A stretch of 33,909 nt of DNA from Desulfonatronospira sp. (GCA_007125075.1 SLDX01000147.1:1-33909); one strand, 5' to 3'; positions 7,615-16,396 are shown, counted from the first letter of the stretch. The notes: generated from the sequence alone by a model not told the origin. Numbers and translations: made by a program.

Positions 7615-8370
7615 ATGTTTAAACAATTTTCTGCATGCAGCCTCATCTTCTTTCTTTTTTTCGTTCTTTGTTCCTGTGGATCGAGACATGCTCGGATGGA
7701 ACCTCCGCGCCATGGCGTGCTTGAAAACATGCAATACACAATCCAGGCTGGAGCTTTCGCCTCTATCAGCAATGCTGTGCAGCTTATGCTCTCCCTGGAG
7801 ATGGAAAATCTTCAGGCTTATTATTTTCTGGATGACAGGGACAAATTATACAAGGTCCGCTTCGGCAATTTTTCAACGTATAAGCAGGCTGAAAGGCATG
7901 CGCAGAATCTTAAATCGCGCAGGCTGCTGGATGATTATTTCATTGTTGTTCCTGACAGTTATGCTGCCCGGCAGGTCCCCGGTAAAGGACCTGAACATCT
8001 GCGCAAAGAACTTGTCCGGACGGCGAAAAGTTTTATCGGTGTTCCTTACCAGTGGGGCGGCTCTTCAGTGCACAGCGGATTTGACTGCAGCGGCCTGACT
8101 ATGGTTGTCTACCGCAAAAACGGCTTGAATCTGCCCAGGATCGCTTCTGAACAATACCGTTTCGGAAGAGCGGTTTCCTTAAACTCTATCCGGGAAGGAG
8201 ACCTGGTCTTTTTTGATACCAGGAAAAAGGGCCGGGTAACTCACGTAGGCGTCTATATCGGCAATGGCCGCTTCATTCATGCCCCGGCCAGCGGGCGCAA
8301 TGTGATGACTGACAGCTTGTCCAGACACTACTTCAGATCAAGTTTTGTCGGAGCCAGAACGTATATCTGA
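7615..8370 (+). CDS. SPOR-NlpC/P60 cell-wall hydrolase lipoprotein
   Basis: A 251-residue predicted lipoprotein. A hydrophobic signal ends in LCSC (lipidated Cys about residue 21). An SPOR-like domain follows, with QYTIQAGAFASISNA and YKVRFGNFSTYKQAERHAQ, a fold that binds denuded peptidoglycan. The C-terminal NlpC/P60 domain has GVPYQWGGSS, FDCSGL with the catalytic Cys (about 158), THVGVYIG with the catalytic His (about 210) and a further His (about 222). It probably cleaves peptidoglycan stem peptides in the periplasm. No clear ribosome binding site precedes either ATG 7615 or the in-frame TTG 7591; TTGACA at 7581 could be a -35 box. It is followed 15 bp later by the nucleotidyltransferase gene. 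Confidence 0.9.
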   Translation: MFKQFSACSLIFFLFFVLCSCGSRHARMEPPRHGVLENMQYTIQAGAFASISNAVQLMLSLEMENLQAYYFLDDRDKLYKVRFGNFSTYKQAERHAQNLKSRRLLDDYFIVVPDSYAARQVPGKGPEHLRKELVRTAKSFIGVPYQWGGSSVHSGFDCSGLTMVVYRKNGLNLPRIASEQYRFGRAVSLNSIREGDLVFFDTRKKGRVTHVGVYIGNGRFIHAPASGRNVMTDSLSRHYFRSSFVGARTYI

Positions 8371-8385
8371 GAGGCAGGCCAAAAC

Positions 8386-9843
8386 ATGGATGACACTATT
8401 TACTGTTATTCGAGAGCTGTTGAGCATCCTGCCCTTATTGCGGCCAAAGAAGTTGTCAGGACCATGACCTTAAGAGGCTGCACAGCACTGATCGTCGGCG
8501 GAGCTGTCCGGGACCTCATCTTGAACAGAGAGATCAGAGAGGTGGATCTTGTTACTGATATGCGGCCCGAAGATATGTCATCCCTGTTCAGAACATATGA
8601 ACCGGGCAAAAGCAGGGACTTTAAAACTCTGTGCATAGTCCACCGCGGCCATCATTTTGAAACCACCATGTTCAGGGGAATTGAGTGGGGAATAAAACCT
8701 GAAAGATTGCATTGCCAGGGAGAACAGTACAAAAATTTTATTTTATTCCAGGACGCTGCGCACCGGGATTTCACCATAAACGCCATGTTCCTGGATGAAG
8801 AATTCAACCTGATTGATCCGCATAACGGCCTTAAAGACCTGCGTGCAGGCCTGCTTAAGGGAGTTCAGGATCCCCCGGAACGCTTCAGAGAGGATCCCCT
8901 GCGCATGCTCAGGGCCGTGCGCCTGTCCGTGCAGCTTGGATTAAGACTGGAAAAATATACATTCTCATCCATCAAGTTCCTTGCGCACAGAATAACCTGG
9001 GTTGCTCCTGAACGTCTGGGCAGTGAAATTTTTAAAATGGCCTCCCTGAGCGGGCCTGAATTTGCAAAAGGCATGGAGATGATGGAGGAAACAGGACTTT
9101 TAGGACTTCTGCTGCCCGAAGTTCAGGCATTAAAAGATATATCAGGCGTGGCTGATCAGCGCCGAAGAAACTTATTTGAGCAGACTGTGGCTGTTCTCAT
9201 ACAGAACCGGGCTGCACGTCCTGAACTTAATCTGGCTTTGCTGACACATGCACTTGGCCGGCCGGAAACCGGCGGGTTCGACCCGGCCGGTCCGGTCCAT
9301 ACCGGAAGCAGGGGCTATGAGCCTAAATTGATCCAGGACATGAGCAAAAGATTAAGACTGGCTAAAAAGACGGTCCAAGCCATGCATGCCGTTGCAGCCA
9401 GACACAGGCGGATAGAAAACATACATCAGCTGCAGCCTTCACAAATTGTGAACATGATTGAAGATCGTCACTGGAACCTGCTTGTTACCGCAACCCGCTG
9501 CATTGTGGCAGCCCGGAAGGGGAAGGCAGCAAAAAAATTTGATGAGAACCTGTCCCTGGCAATGAATAAGGTCAGTCACGCAGTTTCAGAGCTGAATCGC
9601 AGTGGGGTCCGTGTAAAAACAGTAATCACCGGAAGGCAGGTGATGGAGAATACCGGTCTTGAACCCGGGCCAGCCGTTGGCCGGATCATCAGAGAAACAA
9701 CAATGTGGGCCAGGGATCATCATATCCTGGATGAAGAAAAAATTATCAGCCATGCCCGGCAACTGGCTCAAATGATTAGAATGGAAGAAGACTTAAGGTC
9801 TTCAGTGCTTTCTGGACCTGATCATGGAGAAAATCAGTCTTAG
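8386..9843 (+). CDS. Poly(A) polymerase / CCA-adding tRNA nucleotidyltransferase family protein
   Basis: A 485-residue class II nucleotidyltransferase. LIVGGAVRDLIL (residues 36-47) is the GG/VRD nucleotide-binding motif. FETTMFR (91-97) and HRDFTINAM (126-134) are further head-domain motifs. PERFREDPLRMLRAVRLSVQLGL is the neck signature. The length resembles PcnB (about 450) more than short CCA enzymes, but the two are hard to separate by eye. The catalytic DxD is replaced by ExD: E52-V53-D54 where PcnB has DFD. A ribosome binding site AGGCAGG precedes ATG 8386. It likely forms an operon with the upstream NlpC/P60 gene, and its 3' end overlaps the convergent ubiB by 42 bp. Confidence 0.88.
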   Translation: MDDTIYCYSRAVEHPALIAAKEVVRTMTLRGCTALIVGGAVRDLILNREIREVDLVTDMRPEDMSSLFRTYEPGKSRDFKTLCIVHRGHHFETTMFRGIEWGIKPERLHCQGEQYKNFILFQDAAHRDFTINAMFLDEEFNLIDPHNGLKDLRAGLLKGVQDPPERFREDPLRMLRAVRLSVQLGLRLEKYTFSSIKFLAHRITWVAPERLGSEIFKMASLSGPEFAKGMEMMEETGLLGLLLPEVQALKDISGVADQRRRNLFEQTVAVLIQNRAARPELNLALLTHALGRPETGGFDPAGPVHTGSRGYEPKLIQDMSKRLRLAKKTVQAMHAVAARHRRIENIHQLQPSQIVNMIEDRHWNLLVTATRCIVAARKGKAAKKFDENLSLAMNKVSHAVSELNRSGVRVKTVITGRQVMENTGLEPGPAVGRIIRETTMWARDHHILDEEKIISHARQLAQMIRMEEDLRSSVLSGPDHGENQS

Positions 9844-11454
9844 GCCCAATATTAAGGCGATTATGTATCCGAACAGGCCCAAAGCAGGATAACCCCAAAT
9901 CAGCGGACCGGTTCCGGCCATGATGATCAACCCCGAGCCCAGAAACATGGTCCCGATGATTATCCCGATCACCAGCCTGTTGATTATCTTTTCCAGGGTG
10001 CCCTGCAGACCTTCAAGATTCTGGTGCTGAAATCGAATGGCCAGGTCGCCGCGATCCAGCTGGGTGATTATATCCATAACCTGCCTGGGCAACTGGTGCT
10101 GAAACTTATAGAGGTACCTTATATTTTTCTGCAGACCTTTAAACAGATTTTGCGGCCTGTATCTCTCCTTGCTTATCCTGCGGACTATGGGCTCAGCTTC
10201 CCTGATCACGTCCAGATCAGGATACAGCATTCTGGCGGTACCTTCTGCCGTGATCAATGACTTGATCATGATGGATAGATCGGTAGTCAGAATTCTTCCC
10301 TGCGACCGCAGGATGCTGGTCAGATCCATCAGCACCTGCCCCAGATTTATTTCCTTCAGGGGCATGCTTGTAAAATTGCTGATAATTTCCAGGACCTCAT
10401 TCTGGACCATGTTCCGGTTCACGTTTTCTCTTCCGGTGGTGAAGGAAATCAAAGCTTCAGTGACTTCCTCCACATCGTTATCCACCACTGCTGAAATGAG
10501 ATCGACTAGTTCATAGCGGACTCTGTCAGTCAGCCTTCCAACCATTCCCCAGTCCAGTAAAATCATATTCTCATCTTCATCAATGAGGATATTGCCCGGG
10601 TGTGGATCAGCGTGAAAAAAACCGTACTCCAGGGCATGAGACATGGAGAAGCTGACGCCTTTCTTGGCCATAGTCGCTCTGTTTTTAAGCTCATGGATCC
10701 TGACGTCCTTCATCTTGCTGCCCCGGGACAGCTCCATGGTGATCAGAGATTTATTGCAGTACTGCGGATAGACATCCGGAATCACGATACCCTCATCCGG
10801 ATTCAACCTGGTTCGCACCACCTGCATATTGCGCATTTCCTGGATAAAGTTCAGTTCCTGGAGCATCAGTTTCCTGATGCGCTGCACCAGCTGGGGCAAG
10901 TTGTACACTTTAAGGGATTCCACCCGCCCATCGAGGCGGACAGCTATGCGCTCCAGGATATCCATATCCATCTTAATGGTCTCGGTAATGCCCGGTCTTT
11001 GAATTTTTATGGCTACTTCGCGATCGTTTTCCCTCAGTACGGCCCGGTGCACCTGGGCCAGTGAGGCGGCAGCGATGGGTATTTCCTCTATTTCGGAAAA
11101 TATCTGGTCCAGGGGACGCTCAAAGTTTTTTTCCAGTACTTTTTTCATCTCCGGAAAATCTTCCGGAGGCACGTCGTCCTGGAGCTTGACCAGTTCTTCC
11201 AGCAGTTCCCGGGGCAAAAGATCAGCCCGCTGAGACAGTATCTGTCCGCATTTGATAAAAGTAGGACCCAGCTCCTCCAGTACCTTGCGGATCCGCTCCC
11301 AGGTGGTCATGTGCCGGGTATGCACCCTGATCTTTTCCAGATACTTGCGTCCCGGGATATCCAGACGGTCCACGATGTCATCGAAACCGTATTTGACCAG
11401 AGTGGTGGTTATTTCCCGAAAACGCCCCAGATGGGCAACAGCTTTAAGATCCAT
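9802..11454 (-). CDS. ubiB: UbiB/AarF/ABC1-family atypical kinase
   Basis: A 550-residue protein of the UbiB family, needed in other bacteria for isoprenoid quinone production or handling. GPTFIKCGQILSQRADLLP carries the KxGQ motif (residues 68-71) and IAAASLAQVH the Ala-rich loop (about 127-136). EVAIKIQRPG follows, with the expected kinase Lys near 150. HADPHPGNILIDED and LLDWGMVGRL supply the catalytic and metal-binding loops. Two hydrophobic helices near the C-terminus (about 495-545) would anchor it in the inner membrane. The start is ATG with AGGA upstream. It is the last gene of a trpB2-phasin-ubiB operon, 39 bp after the phasin-like gene. Confidence 0.95.
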   Translation of the reverse strand: MDLKAVAHLGRFREITTTLVKYGFDDIVDRLDIPGRKYLEKIRVHTRHMTTWERIRKVLEELGPTFIKCGQILSQRADLLPRELLEELVKLQDDVPPEDFPEMKKVLEKNFERPLDQIFSEIEEIPIAAASLAQVHRAVLRENDREVAIKIQRPGITETIKMDMDILERIAVRLDGRVESLKVYNLPQLVQRIRKLMLQELNFIQEMRNMQVVRTRLNPDEGIVIPDVYPQYCNKSLITMELSRGSKMKDVRIHELKNRATMAKKGVSFSMSHALEYGFFHADPHPGNILIDEDENMILLDWGMVGRLTDRVRYELVDLISAVVDNDVEEVTEALISFTTGRENVNRNMVQNEVLEIISNFTSMPLKEINLGQVLMDLTSILRSQGRILTTDLSIMIKSLITAEGTARMLYPDLDVIREAEPIVRRISKERYRPQNLFKGLQKNIRYLYKFQHQLPRQVMDIITQLDRGDLAIRFQHQNLEGLQGTLEKIINRLVIGIIIGTMFLGSGLIIMAGTGPLIWGYPALGLFGYIIALILGLRLIFSMIRSRKH

Positions 11455-11493
11455 TTACAGTTCCTGTGCAGGCAGCATGATCAGTATGAGCTT

Positions 11494-11823
11494 TTATTTT
11501 TTGTCTTCCTGCATCTTCAGGCTCTCCAGGGTGGCTACCCTGTCCTCCAGACTGGAAATCCTGGCCTCAAGATTTTGCAGTTCATCTTTCCCCGCAAGAT
11601 CCAGATTCTCTCTGCCGGTCTTTATGCTCTCCATCAGCCAGTCTTGAACTTCTTTCTGCTGATCCTCGCTTTTCTGAATCAATTCCCGGACAATTTTTTC
11701 ACCTTCCTCAGCAGACAGCTTTCCCTTTTCAACCATCTGGTTGACTTTTTTTTCCAGTTCGTCTGCTGTGACCACGATAAGACCAAGTCCGGTCAAAAAA
11801 CCTTTTTTAAATACATCCAGCAT
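11494..11823 (-). CDS. Phasin-like small coiled-coil protein
   Basis: A 109-residue protein with an N-terminal hydrophobic stretch (LDVFKKGFLTGLGLIVVTAD). Two charged helical segments follow: VNQMVEKGKLSAEEGEKIV, and a C-terminal coiled coil with leucines at heptad spacing. It resembles small phasin-like (PhaF-type) proteins often annotated as polyhydroxyalkanoate granule regulators. The start is ATG 11823, with AAAGGAG seven bases upstream; this site lies in the 23-bp gap after the trpB2 stop and settles the choice over a longer frame to 11862. No polyester synthase gene is visible, so a polyester role is unsupported. Position next to ubiB suggests a membrane or quinone-related partner role, which is inference. 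Confidence 0.82.
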   Translation of the reverse strand: MLDVFKKGFLTGLGLIVVTADELEKKVNQMVEKGKLSAEEGEKIVRELIQKSEDQQKEVQDWLMESIKTGRENLDLAGKDELQNLEARISSLEDRVATLESLKMQEDKK

Positions 11824-11846
11824 ACTAATCTCCTTTGTTGTCAAGC

Positions 11847-13190
11847 TTAAATGGTGGGACACTCAGCAAGGCACTGCTTAATTTCCTCCTCTGAAAAGGC
11901 TTGATCCTTCAGTCTGCCCTGCAGATAAGCATCATAAGAGCTCAAGTCCAGCAATCCATGTCCGGAATAGAGAAACACGATCACCTGACCGGGCTCGGCT
12001 TCCCTGGCCACATCAATTGTGGCCTTGATTGCATGGGCTGTCTCAGGGGCAGGAAGGAAACCTTCAGTCTGCATGAATAACCTGGCAGCATCAAAGATCT
12101 CATTTTGAAAATAAGCTCTGGCCTCTATCAGACCATGCTTGGCCACATGGGAAACAATGGGGGCTTCTCCATGATAGCGCAGTCCACCGGAATGAATGGG
12201 AGGCGGAAAATAACCGTGTCCCAGAGTATACATTTTAATCAATGGAGTCTGGCGGGCCATATCTCCATAATCATAAGTAAAAAGCCCCTTGGTCAATGTG
12301 GGGCAGGCCTGCGGTTCAGCAGCCACAAAACGGATTTTCCTGCCTTCCAGCTTATCCGGAACATAAGGCATGACCAGTCCCCCAAAATTGCTGCCTCCTC
12401 CAACGCAGCCAATCAGTACGTCGGGTTGCTCATTAATCATTTCCATCTGCTTCTTGACCTCCAGTCCGGTGATGGTCTGATGCAGAATAACGTGATTGAG
12501 CACGCTTCCCAGGGCATATTTTGTGTCCGGACTGGAAGCCGCGTCTTCCACAGCTTCGGATATGGCCAGTCCCAGACTTCCTCCGGATTGAGGATCTTTT
12601 TCCAGGACCTGTCGCCCTACTTTTGTTCTTTCTGAAGGAGAGGGAAAGACCTCAGCACCATAAGTCCTGATGATTATTCCCCGGTAAGGTTTTTGATCAT
12701 AGCTGCAGCGGACCATGTATACCGTACAGTCCATGTCGAACATCTTGCAGGCGAAAGAAAGCGCAGTGCCCCATTGTCCGGCCCCTGTTTCTGTCGAGAG
12801 CCGCTTCACTCCCTCCATCTTGTTGTAGTAAGCCTGAGCCACAGCTGTATTTGGCTTGTGTGAGCCTGCGGGTGACACCGATTCATCCTTGTAATAGATT
12901 CTTGCCTTGCTGCCTATGGCCTGCTCCAGACGCCAGGCCCTGACCAGGGGAGAAGGTCTGTACAAGGTGTATATCTCCAGAAGTTGCTCAGGAATATCCA
13001 CCCAGCGCTTGTCAGACATCTCCTGTTCGATCAGGGACATGGGAAAAATTGCTGCCAGTTTTTCCGGAGCAATGGGCTGCTTGGTTTCCGGATCCAGCGG
13101 AGGCGCCAGCGGTTCGGGCAGGTCCGGCAGAACATTGTACCACTGTCTGGGCATATCTTTTTCGTTTAAAATGATTTTAGTCTGCTGCAT
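11847..13190 (-). CDS. trpB: TrpB2-type tryptophan synthase beta chain
   Basis: A 447-residue PLP enzyme of the TrpB2 class, longer than TrpB1 (about 400) and with the N-terminal extension of that class. The PLP lysine is in GSHKPNTA (K112). [15 protein letters not shown] and the glycine-rich phosphate loop [11 protein letters not shown] are clear. [19 protein letters not shown] is characteristic of TrpB2. The predicted reaction is indole plus L-serine to L-tryptophan; TrpB2 often acts alone or in indole salvage. No trpA or other trp gene is nearby. The start is ATG with AAGGAG upstream. Downstream are the phasin-like and ubiB genes on the same strand. Confidence 0.95.
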   Translation of the reverse strand: MQQTKIILNEKDMPRQWYNVLPDLPEPLAPPLDPETKQPIAPEKLAAIFPMSLIEQEMSDKRWVDIPEQLLEIYTLYRPSPLVRAWRLEQAIGSKARIYYKDESVSPAGSHKPNTAVAQAYYNKMEGVKRLSTETGAGQWGTALSFACKMFDMDCTVYMVRCSYDQKPYRGIIIRTYGAEVFPSPSERTKVGRQVLEKDPQSGGSLGLAISEAVEDAASSPDTKYALGSVLNHVILHQTITGLEVKKQMEMINEQPDVLIGCVGGGSNFGGLVMPYVPDKLEGRKIRFVAAEPQACPTLTKGLFTYDYGDMARQTPLIKMYTLGHGYFPPPIHSGGLRYHGEAPIVSHVAKHGLIEARAYFQNEIFDAARLFMQTEGFLPAPETAHAIKATIDVAREAEPGQVIVFLYSGHGLLDLSSYDAYLQGRLKDQAFSEEEIKQCLAECPTI

Positions 13191-13406
13191 TCTTAATTCT
13201 CCTTGATGCCTGAGCTGAGTTTTACAGGGATGAATCCAAATGACTACTATAGCCGCGTTTGCTTTTCAAGACAGAAGGCAGGCTTACAAAAAAGCTGCAT
13301 TTTAATATTTGAATGAATCTGCAGGGCGAGCGAAGCCCAGCCCAGAATCTTTTTCGCTATCAACTCTCTGTATCGCAATGAGCAGCAACCCTCATGTTTC
13401 ATCAGC

Positions 13407-13431
13407 AAAAGCCTGCCGCTCGGAGAGCGGC
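13407..13431 (-). terminator. Rho-independent terminator candidate after the U32 gene
   Basis: On the minus strand a perfect 7-bp GC-rich stem, GCCGCTC/GAGCGGC with loop TCC, lies 9 bp past the U32 peptidase stop. A short T-run (TTTT at 13410-13407) follows. The stem is strong but the T-run is short. Confidence 0.55.
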
Positions 13432-13440
13432 GGCCTGCTC

Positions 13441-14673
13441 TCAGGCAGAGCGTATCAACATATGGGGCACGACCCGGGCGTCGTCTGTACGCAAAACTGC
13501 AGTCTGTCCGGAATGGGCCACGGACAATGGCGTTATATCAGCTGTTTCCAGACAGTATTCATTATAACTGAGCACAGGGCGTCTTAGTCCGGGCAAGACA
13601 AGCTCAACATCTCTATCAGTATTCCATAAGGATTTCACCTGAACCAGCCAGGTGGACGGCTCCAGCATCCTTACTACTCTTGCCAGTATGGCTTTATTTT
13701 TCCTTTTATCTTCAGGGCGTACAAAAATCTTTCGCTCCGGCAGAAAAAATCCGGAACTCAGAGGTCTGGAGCCGGCCAGAGCCAATTCCTTAAGATACAG
13801 ATCCGGCCTGAACATCTTTTTATTTATGTCATTAAGCGCCGTCCTGTAGACGTCAGTTACTATCCCCAGGTAGCCTGCACTTTTCATCCTGCCTTCAACC
13901 TTCAGGCAGTCAATTCTGTTGCGGATCATCCAGGGCAGATACTTTACCAGACACAGGTCTTCAGAACTTAATATGCTTGAATAATCATCCTCTTCCCAGA
14001 CCTGCCAGGTTATTCTTCCCGGTCTGGTCCTTTCCTCCAGGGCCATTGCTCTGGGGCGATAGTCAAAACGGCAGGGATGAGTACAAGATCCCTGATTGGC
14101 TGATCTTTTGTTCAAATGTGCGCTCAGCAGGCAAAAGCCTGAAACAGCCATGCACATTGCGCCGTGCACGAAAATCTCCAGCTCGGGCTTCTTTTCCGTA
14201 CTTCTGGAAAGCAGCCTTATCTCCTTAAGAGAAAGCTCTCGGGCCAGATTGACCCTGTCCACTCCCTGCTCGCTCCAGAACAAGGCAGCCTGGCTGTTGT
14301 AGGTTCCCGCCTGGGTGCTCAGGTGCAGGGCTTTATCAGGAAAAGCCGTGCGGACCATCCTGATAAGGCCCGGATCTGAAACAATAAATGCGTCAAATTC
14401 CAATCCGGACAAAATATCCAGATACTTCCGGACAGGTTCCAGATCGTTCTCGGTTGCCAGGGCGTTCAGACAAAAATAGATCCTGGCTCCAGAGCCGCGG
14501 GCCAGGGAAACAGCACTGGATAACTGTTCAAGATCAAAGCCCCTGGATTTAGCCCTCAGGTTAAATGAGCTTCCGCTAAGATAAATGGCGTCAGCTCCGT
14601 AAAAAAGTGCTGACTGCAGACGTTCCAGGTCACCGGCTGGACATAGTAGCTCAGGCACTCTGTCTATATCCAA
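13441..14673 (-). CDS. U32-family peptidase-like protein (TrhP/RlhA-type RNA hydroxylation family)
   Basis: A 410-residue U32 family protein. PELLCPAGDLERLQSA at the N-terminus and HGAMCMAVSGFC (residues 170-181) are the family signatures. C174, C181, C197 and C201 (CTHPC) match the four cysteines that bind an Fe-S cluster in TrhP and RlhA. Those relatives hydroxylate tRNA or 23S rRNA using prephenate, so RNA modification is more likely than proteolysis, but the exact subfamily cannot be fixed by eye. The start is TTG at 14673, overlapping the PHP gene by 10 nt with AAGG upstream; GTG at 14658 is an alternative. It ends an infA-PHP-U32 cluster and is followed by a terminator-like hairpin. Confidence 0.9.
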   Translation of the reverse strand: MDIDRVPELLCPAGDLERLQSALFYGADAIYLSGSSFNLRAKSRGFDLEQLSSAVSLARGSGARIYFCLNALATENDLEPVRKYLDILSGLEFDAFIVSDPGLIRMVRTAFPDKALHLSTQAGTYNSQAALFWSEQGVDRVNLARELSLKEIRLLSRSTEKKPELEIFVHGAMCMAVSGFCLLSAHLNKRSANQGSCTHPCRFDYRPRAMALEERTRPGRITWQVWEEDDYSSILSSEDLCLVKYLPWMIRNRIDCLKVEGRMKSAGYLGIVTDVYRTALNDINKKMFRPDLYLKELALAGSRPLSSGFFLPERKIFVRPEDKRKNKAILARVVRMLEPSTWLVQVKSLWNTDRDVELVLPGLRRPVLSYNEYCLETADITPLSVAHSGQTAVLRTDDARVVPHMLIRSA

Positions 14674-15521
14674 AGACCTTGCTCCACTCTTTTATCCTTC
14701 AATGCCTGCAGTATGGAATAGGATAGATTGAGGTTGCCTTTTCCGGATCCAAGGTCGATTTCAGGCTTTACAGTACCATGGAAATCCGAGCCTCCAGTAG
14801 GCAACAGATCAAGCTTGCGGCACATGGATGCATAATGTTCCGTCTGCGCTCTGTTATGTTCCGGATAAAAGACCTCCATACCATCAAGGCCCAGGTCCTT
14901 GAGCCGGGTGAGTTCCTGGTACAGATCCCGGCCGATAATCCCCAGGGAACATGGGTGAGCCAGAACAACTAGAGCTCCTTCATCCTTGAGCACAGATATG
15001 GCCTTTTCAGGACTGAATTTTTGCTTGGGAACATAAGCCGCGCCGGTGGATCCCAGATAGCGATTAAATGATTCCTGCACCGAAGAGACCACGCCCTTAT
15101 TCATGAGCACTCTGGAAATATGAGGCCGTCCTATGGAGGCTTTTCCTGCCAGCTGTCGGACTTCGTCATAAGTAATGTCTACGCCATTTTTTTGCAGTTT
15201 TTCAATAATGATCTCATTGCGCGCATTTCTTTTTTCTCTCAATTCCTTAAGGGCCCGGTTCAAGGCTGGAGCCCCGGGTTTGAGCCAAAATCCCAGGATG
15301 TCCATAAGTCCAGGATACTCGACACTCAACTCGCAGCCAGGAATAACTTCAAGATTAAGATCTCTTCCGGCCACAAGGGCTTCTTCAAGCCCTCCGGTAG
15401 TATCGTGGTCTGTAAGTGCGATGGCTCTTAGCCCTTTTTTTCCGGCGTAACTGACAAGCTCACGGGGTGTAAAGGTGCCGTCCGAGGCGGTGGAATGGAT
15501 ATGCAGGTCTATTTCTGACAT
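14664..15521 (-). CDS. PHP-domain phosphoesterase (RNase AM / nucleoside 3',5'-bisphosphate phosphatase type)
   Basis: A 285-residue PHP-domain metal phosphoesterase. EIDLHIHSTASDG holds the first HxH metal motif, ALTDHDTTGGLEEA the second, and IPGCELSVEY the metal-binding Glu. LAHPCS and GGSDFHG supply the remaining ligands. This pattern matches the YciV/RNase AM family, which removes phosphate from 3',5'-bisphosphonucleosides and trims RNA 5' ends. The start is ATG 15521 (a TTG lies 6 bp upstream). No good ribosome binding site is visible; instead a terminator-like hairpin ends 12 bp before the ATG. Its 3' end overlaps the U32 gene by 10 nt. Confidence 0.9.
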   Translation of the reverse strand: MSEIDLHIHSTASDGTFTPRELVSYAGKKGLRAIALTDHDTTGGLEEALVAGRDLNLEVIPGCELSVEYPGLMDILGFWLKPGAPALNRALKELREKRNARNEIIIEKLQKNGVDITYDEVRQLAGKASIGRPHISRVLMNKGVVSSVQESFNRYLGSTGAAYVPKQKFSPEKAISVLKDEGALVVLAHPCSLGIIGRDLYQELTRLKDLGLDGMEVFYPEHNRAQTEHYASMCRKLDLLPTGGSDFHGTVKPEIDLGSGKGNLNLSYSILQALKDKRVEQGLWI

Positions 15522-15527
15522 GTACAA

Positions 15528-15547
15528 ATAAATGCCGGTTTTCCGGC
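15528..15547 (-). terminator. Terminator or attenuator hairpin between infA and the PHP gene
   Basis: On the minus strand GCCGG-AAAA-CCGGC is followed by ATTTATTTG. It lies 38 bp past the infA stop and immediately before the PHP start codon. It looks like a short intrinsic terminator for infA that also occupies the PHP ribosome-binding region. Confidence 0.55.
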
Positions 15548-15584
15548 CGGGAATCCAAAGAAGGCAGAATCAGGTGTGAGCAGT

Positions 15585-15803
15585 TTACTTGAAGCGATAA
15601 GTTATTCTGCCCCGGGTCAGATCGTAAGGAGAAAGCTCCACCTTGACCCTGTCTCCAGGCAGAATCCGGATGTAGAATTTGCGCATTTTTCCTGAAATAT
15701 GTCCCAAAACTTCATGTCCGTTATCCAGCCTTATGCGGAACATGGCATTGGGAAGGGCTTCTTCTACAACACCCTCAACCTCTATTGCTTCTTCTTTGGC
15801 CAT
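15585..15803 (-). CDS. infA: Translation initiation factor IF-1
   Basis: A 72-residue IF-1, exactly the usual length. This OB-fold protein binds the 30S A site during initiation. [20 protein letters not shown], then [17 protein letters not shown] and [15 protein letters not shown], are textbook. The ATG is preceded by AAGGAG at ideal spacing. Upstream on the minus strand is a promoter candidate with a consensus TTGACA. Confidence 0.98.
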   Translation of the reverse strand: MAKEEAIEVEGVVEEALPNAMFRIRLDNGHEVLGHISGKMRKFYIRILPGDRVKVELSPYDLTRGRITYRFK

Positions 15804-15833
15804 ATATTCTCCTTGAATAAATTTAAATGTTAT

Positions 15834-15862
15834 TTGTTAGATCCATTAAGGTTTTATGTCAA
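15834..15862 (-). promoter_or_regulatory. Sigma-70-type promoter candidate for infA
   Basis: On the minus strand a perfect -35 TTGACA (15862-15857) is followed after 17 bp by a weak -10 TAACAA (15839-15834), about 30 bp before the infA start. Confidence 0.5.
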
Positions 15863-15977
15863 GATTTTTCCAGATTGGAGCCGAAAGCTCAATACACAGG
15901 CTCTTCTTTTAACAAATTTCATTCATAAAAATTTTAATCTTCATTCCATGAACTGTCAGAGAACTTTTATATACTCT

Positions 15978-16298
15978 CCTGAATCGTGTAGTCATTTTTT
16001 TAGCCTGATTGACCCGGCAGGTTCCGTTGTTTGGCCGAACAGTCGTAAACTGTCTGAGCGACTTTATCACGCCAGCGGCGTGACTAGTCAAAATCCTTTA
16101 ACCCTCTGAGTTTATACATATAACAAATCATACTCTTCAGCAGAATGTCAGCTCAGGCACAACTGGAATTTTGATTTAGTCTCTCACGCCATGGCGTGAG
16201 AGCGAGTCCCGCACTTACTTTTGAAATTTCTATTCATTCCATGACTGAAGCTGCGGGAAAGTAAGTGCGGGACATCGGAACCTGTTGTACGGATTCAG
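15978..16298. repeat. Mosaic nested-palindrome intergenic element, copy 2 (both ends present)
   Basis: A 321-bp element in the 593-bp divergent gap between infA and the M48 gene. Left end CCTGAATCGTG (15978) and right end GTACGGATTCAG (to 16298) are imperfect terminal inverted repeats. Internal parts are CAGGTTCCG (16018-16026) with its partner CGGAACCTG (16276-16284), a TCACGCC-AGC-GGCGTGA hairpin (16067-16083), module B (16087-16155), a perfect 20-bp palindrome centred on CATG (16182-16201), and hairpin B with a perfect 14-bp stem (16208-16221 with 16258-16271). No gene is seen in the remaining flanks (15863-15977, 16299-16396). Confidence 0.88.
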
Positions 16299-16396
16299 CA
16301 CCTCTTACTTGCCTTGAATAAAGGTTTGCTGTAAAATTTTTTTTGAAATAATCCAGAAGAAATAAGCCATTGTATTGATAAAGTTACTGTAAGCTA

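Noticed and set aside
11824-11862. 13-residue extension of the phasin-like protein
   Set aside because: It would overlap the trpB2 stop, while AAAGGAG directly precedes ATG 11823.
13309-13587. 92-codon plus-strand reading frame between trpB2 and the U32 gene
   Set aside because: It runs antisense into the U32 gene and spans its terminator hairpin; no family features.
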